A stretch of 49,664 nt of DNA, from NCBI GenBank assembly GCA_030601705.1, contig JAUWBM010000008.1, positions 1-49,664 of the forward strand, read 5' to 3'. This DNA is from Thermoplasmatota archaeon (GTDB lineage Archaea; Thermoplasmatota; E2; DHVEG-1). The position numbers were made by a program, and so were the translations under genes. How positions within the stretch are numbered: position 1 is the first letter of the stretch; each line of letters opens with the position of its first letter. Shown piece after piece: positions 44,903 to 49,664 of the stretch. The notes under the pieces are model-generated. The model was not told the origin of the DNA and searched no databases. It worked only from the letters and a program-made list of their open reading frames with translations.

Positions 44903-45826
44903 CTACTCCAACATTTCTTTAACTTCATCAACAACATCTACATCGCTTTCAAATCGTTTAACTTTATCTTTCGCCATTTCTTTAGATGAGTCAACGAATG
45001 AAATACCCTTTTTAGCTAAAAGGGTACCTTGAACAGATGCAGTTTTTGACAGATAAATCTTTTCTCCAGACACGTTACCAACAATATGGGTGTATCCGCC
45101 AATATTGACCTCACCATTTGCGACAATATTTCCATGAATCTTTATCTTTTTTCCACAAAAGACGTTTCCTTTTGAATTCAATGTGCCATAGATATTGGAT
45201 TTGTCATCCACATAAATGTCTCCTTTTATGTCATAATTCCCCAGAATCTTGCATTCTTTGCCAATGCGAAGATTACAATCTACCTGTGATTTTGAGAGAC
45301 CAATGATTGAGTTATTGGGAATAAAAAGAAATGATTCTGAGATAGGTATGGTTTTACCGTCATTTTGTTCAAGTTCTTCAAGTATTCGCTCTATTTCTTC
45401 ACTATGATCCATCTTTAAAAGCTGTAATAAATATATAAAAATATATATAACAATAGGTATTGGACTGCGAATATTTATCCAACCTTTTGCTTCAAAGCCG
45501 TTTTCTATCTCTACACTATCTCCAACATCAAGATCTCCTTTTAGAGAGAGTTTTCCTTTCACTTTAACCTTTTCTCCAAGATATACATTTCCCCCACTTT
45601 GTATGTCTCCGCTTATTTCTGAAAATATATCTATCCTAACATCGTTTGTTGCCTGCAGATTTCCACCCGTAATGACATGCTCTCCAACAAATATTCTGCC
45701 ATTGGTATCGATGCTAAATTGAATCAAGCATCTATCTCCAATTACCACATCTCCGTTTGTGGAAATAGCACGTTCCTCAAAAGTGGTTTTGTCTGGAATT
45801 ACTAGTGTTTTCCTGTCGAATGTCAT
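44903..45826 (-). CDS. Bactofilin/polymer-forming-like protein with central membrane segment
   Basis: 307 residues. Two beta-solenoid halves (about 20-118 and 165-280) are built of short repeats such as SGDIQSGGNVYLGEKVKVKG and GTLNSKGNVFCGKKIKIHG, resembling bactofilin or left-handed hexapeptide folds. Between them lies one hydrophobic helix (PIPIVIYIFIYLLQLL, about 123-138) and a charged helical part (HSEEIERILEELEQNDG). Such a split, membrane-linked architecture could make a scaffold at the cell membrane. Function unknown; it lies directly upstream of ychF. Confidence 0.65.
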   Translation of the reverse strand: MTFDRKTLVIPDKTTFEERAISTNGDVVIGDRCLIQFSIDTNGRIFVGEHVITGGNLQATNDVRIDIFSEISGDIQSGGNVYLGEKVKVKGKLSLKGDLDVGDSVEIENGFEAKGWINIRSPIPIVIYIFIYLLQLLKMDHSEEIERILEELEQNDGKTIPISESFLFIPNNSIIGLSKSQVDCNLRIGKECKILGNYDIKGDIYVDDKSNIYGTLNSKGNVFCGKKIKIHGNIVANGEVNIGGYTHIVGNVSGEKIYLSKTASVQGTLLAKKGISFVDSSKEMAKDKVKRFESDVDVVDEVKEMLE

Positions 45827-45982
45827 TGCTACAGTGGTATTACATATCGCATTATAAAGTAAGCGGAAAGCTCCTAAAGAAAACTTGAAATACGGATGTA
45901 ATATATCTGCATAAATCTAAGCCTAATCAATAAGCCTAATTAAAATATATATATGATAACCGTATATAAGGAACCTTTGTAA

Positions 45983-48046
45983 ATGGTGGCAAAATTGACT
46001 GAAGAGCGAAATGAACCAAAAGGACAGAAAAAGGATAAATTACCTCCTATAAAAGATTGGATAAAAAAAATCAAATTCAAAACCACGAAAGAAATCAAAG
46101 TTCCAGAAAGTCTCTTGAATCAGGTAATAGGACAAGATAAAACAGTTGATATTGTTAAAAAAGCTGCAGAGCAGAAACGTCATGTAATGCTTATCGGCGA
46201 TCCAGGTACTGGAAAATCAATGGTAGCTAGAGCTATGACTGAATTTTTACCGAAGGGGGAACTGGAAGATATTATTGCATATCCCAATAACGACGATACA
46301 AATACCCCGCACATACGTGTTGTCCCCGGTGGAAAGGCAAATGAGATAGTAAAAGCCCAGAGAACCGAAGCAAAAAAGAAGTCGGAGCAACAAAATAGTC
46401 TCATTCTTACAGTTGTTCTCATGATTGTGGGTTTATCATTATTTGGTGCTATAATCACAGAGCATTTTGAATATGCTATTTTTGGTATAATTGCTGCCGT
46501 TATGATTTATCTTATCGTAGCAAGAGGAGGCTTGACTCAAAGAAGAGGGCTACAACAGATTCCAAAGATATTGGTTTCTCATGATAAGGACGAGGCTCCT
46601 CCATTTATAGATGCAACAGCTGCACATTCGGGTGCTTTACTAGGGGATGTCAGGCATGATCCTTTTCAATCAGCTGGACTGGAGACTCCTCCACATCAAC
46701 TTGTCGAAGCAGGCGCCATACATAGAGCACATATGGGAGTTCTATACATTGATGAAATCAACACACTTAGTCTGCCCTCCCAGCAACATCTCCTGACGGC
46801 AATACAGGAAAAAAAGTTTCAAATTACCGGTCAATCAGAAAGAAGTTTTGGAGCAATGGTAAAAACAGAGCCGGCGTCGTGTGACTTTATCTTGGTTTCT
46901 GCAGGGAATTTGGATGCACTGAGAGGGATGCATCCTGCTTTGCGCTCTAGGATTAGAGGATATGGTTATGAAATCTACCTGAATAGCATTATGAATGACA
47001 CAGATGACAACAGAGAAAAACTTGTTCGTTTTGTTGCTCAAGAAGTGAAAAAGGATGGAAAAATCTCTCATTTCAATAAAGAAGCTGTTGCAGAAATAAT
47101 TCATGAGGCACAGAGGAGAGCAGGTAGAAAAGGAAAACTTTCTTTAAGGTTAAGAGAATTAGGCGGACTCATAAGAGTTGCTGGTGATATTGCATTTGAT
47201 AAAGGAGATAGGATAGTAACTCAGGAACATGTTATTGAAGCTAAAAAAACAGCACGATCGCTAGAACAGCAGGTAGCGGACAGAGCCTTAGAGTCGCAGA
47301 AGAGTTATCGTTCATTTAGAACGACAGGAAAAGAAGTTGGGGCGGTAAATGGGCTTGCTGTGCATTCTGCTGATCCGTCCATGAGCGAGTTTTCTGGATT
47401 GGTACTCCCTATTGTGGCAGAAGTCACTCCTGCCGGATCGCAATCTGAAGGTAAGGTCATAGCAACAGGTAAACTAGGAGAAATAGCAAAGGAATCGGTT
47501 CAAAATGTCTCTGCAATAATCAAAAAATATATAGGAAGAGATATCTCAAAACATGACATACATATTCAATTCATTGGTACATATGAAGGAGTTGAAGGAG
47601 ATTCTGCCAGTCTGTCTCTGATAACTGCTGTGATTTCTGTTATGGAAGATGTAGCTGTGAAACAGGATGTAGCCATGACCGGTTCTATTAGTATTAGAGG
47701 AACTGTACTCCCTGTTGGTGGTGTTACTGCAAAAATAGAAGCTGCTGCTGAGGCGGGAATCAAGAAGGTTTTAATTCCCGAGGCAAATCTTAATGATGTA
47801 TTGATTGAAGATAGATACAAAGGAAAGATAGAAATAGTTCCTGTAGAAACGTTGTCGGATGTTTTAGAAAATGCCCTTATCGGTGAAGGGAAAGAAGAAT
47901 TACTGAGGAAACTAAAAACTATGAGACCTCCAAAGATTGTGGGAAAAGTAGAGTTGGAATCTGAAAAAAGGGCAACATCTCATTTAATATCTGAAGGAAA
48001 GAAACAGGAAAAGCATATGTTCTACCCAGAACGAAAGGAAAAGTAA
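45983..48046 (+). CDS. lonB: Archaeal membrane-bound Lon protease (LonB)
   Basis: 687 residues. AAA+ part with Walker A GDPGTGKS near residue 71 and Walker [11 protein letters not shown], interrupted as usual for LonB by two membrane helices (about 133-180, [20 protein letters not shown]). The C-terminal protease domain has the catalytic Ser in [10 protein letters not shown] near 536 and Lys in [14 protein letters not shown] near 579. It degrades misfolded and regulatory proteins at the membrane, an essential housekeeping activity in many archaea. nadM follows closely. Confidence 0.96.
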   Translation: MVAKLTEERNEPKGQKKDKLPPIKDWIKKIKFKTTKEIKVPESLLNQVIGQDKTVDIVKKAAEQKRHVMLIGDPGTGKSMVARAMTEFLPKGELEDIIAYPNNDDTNTPHIRVVPGGKANEIVKAQRTEAKKKSEQQNSLILTVVLMIVGLSLFGAIITEHFEYAIFGIIAAVMIYLIVARGGLTQRRGLQQIPKILVSHDKDEAPPFIDATAAHSGALLGDVRHDPFQSAGLETPPHQLVEAGAIHRAHMGVLYIDEINTLSLPSQQHLLTAIQEKKFQITGQSERSFGAMVKTEPASCDFILVSAGNLDALRGMHPALRSRIRGYGYEIYLNSIMNDTDDNREKLVRFVAQEVKKDGKISHFNKEAVAEIIHEAQRRAGRKGKLSLRLRELGGLIRVAGDIAFDKGDRIVTQEHVIEAKKTARSLEQQVADRALESQKSYRSFRTTGKEVGAVNGLAVHSADPSMSEFSGLVLPIVAEVTPAGSQSEGKVIATGKLGEIAKESVQNVSAIIKKYIGRDISKHDIHIQFIGTYEGVEGDSASLSLITAVISVMEDVAVKQDVAMTGSISIRGTVLPVGGVTAKIEAAAEAGIKKVLIPEANLNDVLIEDRYKGKIEIVPVETLSDVLENALIGEGKEELLRKLKTMRPPKIVGKVELESEKRATSHLISEGKKQEKHMFYPERKEK

Positions 48047-48075
48047 TATTGATCTTCAATATTCTTTATTGCAAT

Positions 48076-48591
48076 ATGAACGCATTATTTATTGGACGTT
48101 TTCAACCCTTTCATAAAGGACACTCGATGCTTTTACAAAGTATTGGCAGTCAGTATGACGAAATAATTATAGGCATAGGATCTTCACAATATAGTAGCAC
48201 GGTTGACAATCCTTTTTCTGAAGATGAACGTAAAAAGATGATAGCAAAATCGTTAGATAAAATAGGCATAAATAACTATAGAATAGTCTTAATACCTGAT
48301 ATTCATAACCCGCCTAAGTGGGTCTCTCACGTTTTATCAATAGTAACAGATTTTGATGTTGTCATTTCTAATAATTCTTTCACCAAACAGCTATTCTCAG
48401 AAAAAGGATATCTCGTTAAGGGAACACCTCATTTTGAAAAAGAAAGGTATTCGGGAAAAGAGATTCGAAGAAGGATGATAAATAATGAGGAATGGGAAGG
48501 TTTAGTTCCAGAAGCAGTTGTTAATATAATTAAAGATATCGATGGTGTACAACGATTAAAAGATTTAGCCTCCCCAGAGAGAAGACGATAA
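48076..48591 (+). CDS. nadM: Nicotinamide-nucleotide adenylyltransferase (NadM)
   Basis: 171 residues from ATG 48076. The nucleotidyl-transferase start MNALFIGRFQPFHKGH and the later GIGSSQYS and RYSGKEIRRRMI are the archaeal NadM-type signatures. It makes NAD from NMN and ATP, the step after the pathway begun by nadA in this window. A TTG at 48049 is in frame, but the family begins at the ATG, directly before GRFQPFHKGH. Confidence 0.94.
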   Translation: MNALFIGRFQPFHKGHSMLLQSIGSQYDEIIIGIGSSQYSSTVDNPFSEDERKKMIAKSLDKIGINNYRIVLIPDIHNPPKWVSHVLSIVTDFDVVISNNSFTKQLFSEKGYLVKGTPHFEKERYSGKEIRRRMINNEEWEGLVPEAVVNIIKDIDGVQRLKDLASPERRR

Positions 48592-48603
48592 ACAACTTTT
48601 CTC

Positions 48604-48771
48604 CTATTGAGTGCATCCAATCATAACCCTCAATCTTACTTCTTTCTTGTAAAATCTATGTCCACAGAGAGAACAATGACCGATCCTTTTTGTTGCCTTA
48701 AACTCATACTTAGAGGGACCATATCGAAACATCTTTTGTAATAACTGTCTTTCTACATCTTCCTGGTTCAT
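48604..48771 (-). CDS. Small zinc-ribbon-like protein
   Basis: 55 residues from ATG 48771. CSLCGHRF near 37-44 is one half of a zinc knuckle; a further Cys (MIGCTQ) stands at the end. The remainder is charged and helical. It overlaps the upstream membrane gene by ATGA and belongs to a compact three-gene run. No family is recognised. Longer frames from 48870 would cover the membrane gene and are not supported. Confidence 0.55.
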   Translation of the reverse strand: MNQEDVERQLLQKMFRYGPSKYEFKATKRIGHCSLCGHRFYKKEVRLRVMIGCTQ

Positions 48772-48956
48772 GATTTCACCCTTACCCTCCCTGTCTTCAA
48801 GAGATAAACAATCAATGCTATTATCAACACTGACACAATAAGAGTAATCATAACCATATCTGTAGTCCACTGTATGTCACTAGTGGATAATGCCCAGGCT
48901 ATGATAACGAACATTGCTAGTAAGAGGGGTCCTTTCGTTATACTCTTTGACATCAT
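48768..48956 (-). CDS. Small two-helix membrane protein
   Basis: 62 residues with two hydrophobic segments (about 10-24 LLLAMFVIIAWAL and 34-53 VMITLIVSVLIIALIVYLL) and a basic C-terminal end (KTGRVRVKS). Two adjacent ATGs are possible starts. It overlaps its neighbours on both sides by 4 bases (ATGA) and so is translated with them. Function not known. Confidence 0.6.
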   Translation of the reverse strand: MMSKSITKGPLLLAMFVIIAWALSTSDIQWTTDMVMITLIVSVLIIALIVYLLKTGRVRVKS

Positions 48957-49126
48957 ATCCCTCTGATTTCAGTAATGGTATCCAGGCTTATGATACTAGA
49001 ACAGGATTCAGTACGAAATAAAATACTGTCCTCTAAAATATCAACTATAATGCCGTCCAAAATGAAAGTTCTTCTTACAAGTTTTACAGCTTTGCCTTTG
49101 AATGGCAATAGGCCATTTCGATTCAA
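48953..49126 (-). CDS. Very small Sm-like beta-barrel candidate
   Basis: 57 residues, read on the minus strand from TTG 49126 (TTG 49108 is an alternative). The part GKAVKLVRRTFILDGIIVDI, then LEDSILFRTE, then SIISLDTITEI, follows the pattern of a small five-strand barrel of the Sm/LSm or similar type. Its stop overlaps the ATG of the next gene (ATGA), and a TATA element (about 49158-49166) lies at a suitable distance. A short overlapping plus-strand frame in the same place looks like a shadow. The fold is inferred by pattern only. Confidence 0.5.
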   Translation of the reverse strand: MNRNGLLPFKGKAVKLVRRTFILDGIIVDILEDSILFRTESCSSIISLDTITEIRGI

Positions 49127-49157
49127 TTCAAATCAACAAACATCAAAACATCAGTCG

Positions 49158-49166
49158 ATAAATATA
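49158..49166 (-). promoter_or_regulatory. TATA box of the three-gene minus-strand operon
   Basis: Minus-strand TATATTTAT, centred about 36 bases upstream of the TTG start at 49126, allowing a leader of about ten bases. No other TATA-like stretch is better placed. Confidence 0.4.
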
Positions 49167-49288
49167 GTCAATCACTCCAAGGGATTTGTCTCTAATGTCC
49201 ATATTCATAAGGAGAGAGTGTTTTTAGCCCAGAAGAATCTGTGACAAGAGGACGAGTTTGACAAATGTATATGTTGTTTTACTAATGA

Positions 49289-49664
49289 CTAACAAAACGG
49301 AATCCAACTATATAGACAAAACGGTTGGAGTGTATGCAGTTTCCACCAAAAGCATAAATCATCATCTGAATATGTAAGTCCAATAGCATGTAATAGTTCG
49401 AGAAGTAATACTATGGGTAGTATTATGGGTAAAAACGGGATTGATAAGATTATTATTACCCAACACATTGGACCCCACCAACCGAGTATGGTAGAACAAC
49501 TACTCGTTATACAATTCATGGTTAGTGGATTTTTATTATTAATCATACTTTCTTCAGATAACTTCTCTTTAAAAATTTCTATTACTTCACGTATTTCTTT
49601 TTCATCCATATTTCGAACAATATCTAGAAACTTTTGAATCAATATTTTTTCATCATCTCTCTTT
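49289..49664 (-). CDS. Cys-rich membrane-associated hypothetical protein (partial at 5' end)
   Basis: The frame stays open to the right edge of the window (…KILIQKFLDIVRNMDEKEI), so the true start may lie outside. The visible 125 residues have a charged helical front (REVIEIFKEKLSEES), one long hydrophobic segment (VIIILSIPFLPIILPIVLLL) and a Cys/Trp/aromatic-rich end (FWWKLHTLQPFCLYSWIPFC) with six cysteines in total across the visible part. I recognise no family. A TTG at 49642 could be a start if the gene is short. Confidence 0.45.
   Translation of the reverse strand, partial: KRDDEKILIQKFLDIVRNMDEKEIREVIEIFKEKLSEESMINNKNPLTMNCITSSCSTILGWWGPMCWVIIILSIPFLPIILPIVLLLELLHAIGLTYSDDDLCFWWKLHTLQPFCLYSWIPFC

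Noticed and set aside
48975-49244. An 89-codon plus-strand frame
   Set aside because: It is opposite the better supported minus-strand small gene with start, stop overlap and promoter; its composition is low in recognisable structure.
1-49664. CRISPR arrays, insertion sequences, integrase-bounded islands and rRNA
   Set aside because: No regularly spaced repeats, transposase-like proteins, tRNA-flanking integrase or rRNA-like conserved stretches were seen.

Overview
This window is archaeal chromosome. The evidence is the archaeal/eukaryotic-type ribosomal proteins S24e, S27ae, L44e and S27e, together with aIF2-alpha, Nop10, a GINS subunit, RadB, Dph2, Nob1, membrane LonB, class I CCA-adding enzyme and archaeal-type HisRS and ArgRS. 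The low GC content, the secreted NosD/PKD/C25-protease proteins and the leaderless TATA-type promoters fit an uncultured Thermoplasmatota-like lineage. That placement is inference; no rRNA is present to settle it.

Layout. 1-2342: end of a ribosomal protein pair (S24e, S27ae), a nitroreductase, tRNA-Arg(CCG), a DUF3795 protein and a small tautomerase. 2724-7611: a methylthiotransferase-like radical SAM protein, an MscS channel, a secreted cleaved-adhesin-like protein and a CrtC/AttH lipocalin-like protein. 7778-10423: hisS, nob1 and a signal peptidase. 10448-13731 (minus): nadA, cysteine desulfurase, queD, queC, which looks like one operon for NAD and 7-deazaguanine (archaeosine precursor) synthesis with a sulfur donor. 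13870-21104: a small membrane protein, an MTA/SAH deaminase, a DUF401 permease, a kinase-like/ATPase fusion, dph2, and DUF998 and DUF1624 membrane proteins.

21478-26171 is a tandem block of secreted proteins: a Cys-rich carboxypeptidase-regulatory-like protein, a PKD+NosD protein and a NosD protein. It ends in a decayed start of another copy. 26214-29783 is an information-processing operon: radB, gins51, rpl44e, rps27e, aif2a, nop10, PAC2. Then come a C25 (gingipain-like) protease, argS with a coupled radical SAM gene, a response regulator and PAS histidine kinase, and a minus-strand thpR-PAP2-cca operon.

41781-49664: a 568-base gap holding a candidate small RNA with its own promoter, a TatD-related hydrolase, a YchF-type GTPase, a bactofilin-like protein with a central membrane segment, lonB, nadM, a compact operon of three very small genes (one a 57-residue Sm-like barrel candidate), and a partial Cys-rich membrane protein running off the right edge.

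The most unusual observations are the tandem NosD genes with a visibly decayed third start, the apparently rearranged cleaved-adhesin domain, the near-identical EKP-rich tails of two neighbouring ribosomal proteins, the candidate structured RNA near 42127, and the tiny three-gene operon at 48604-49126.
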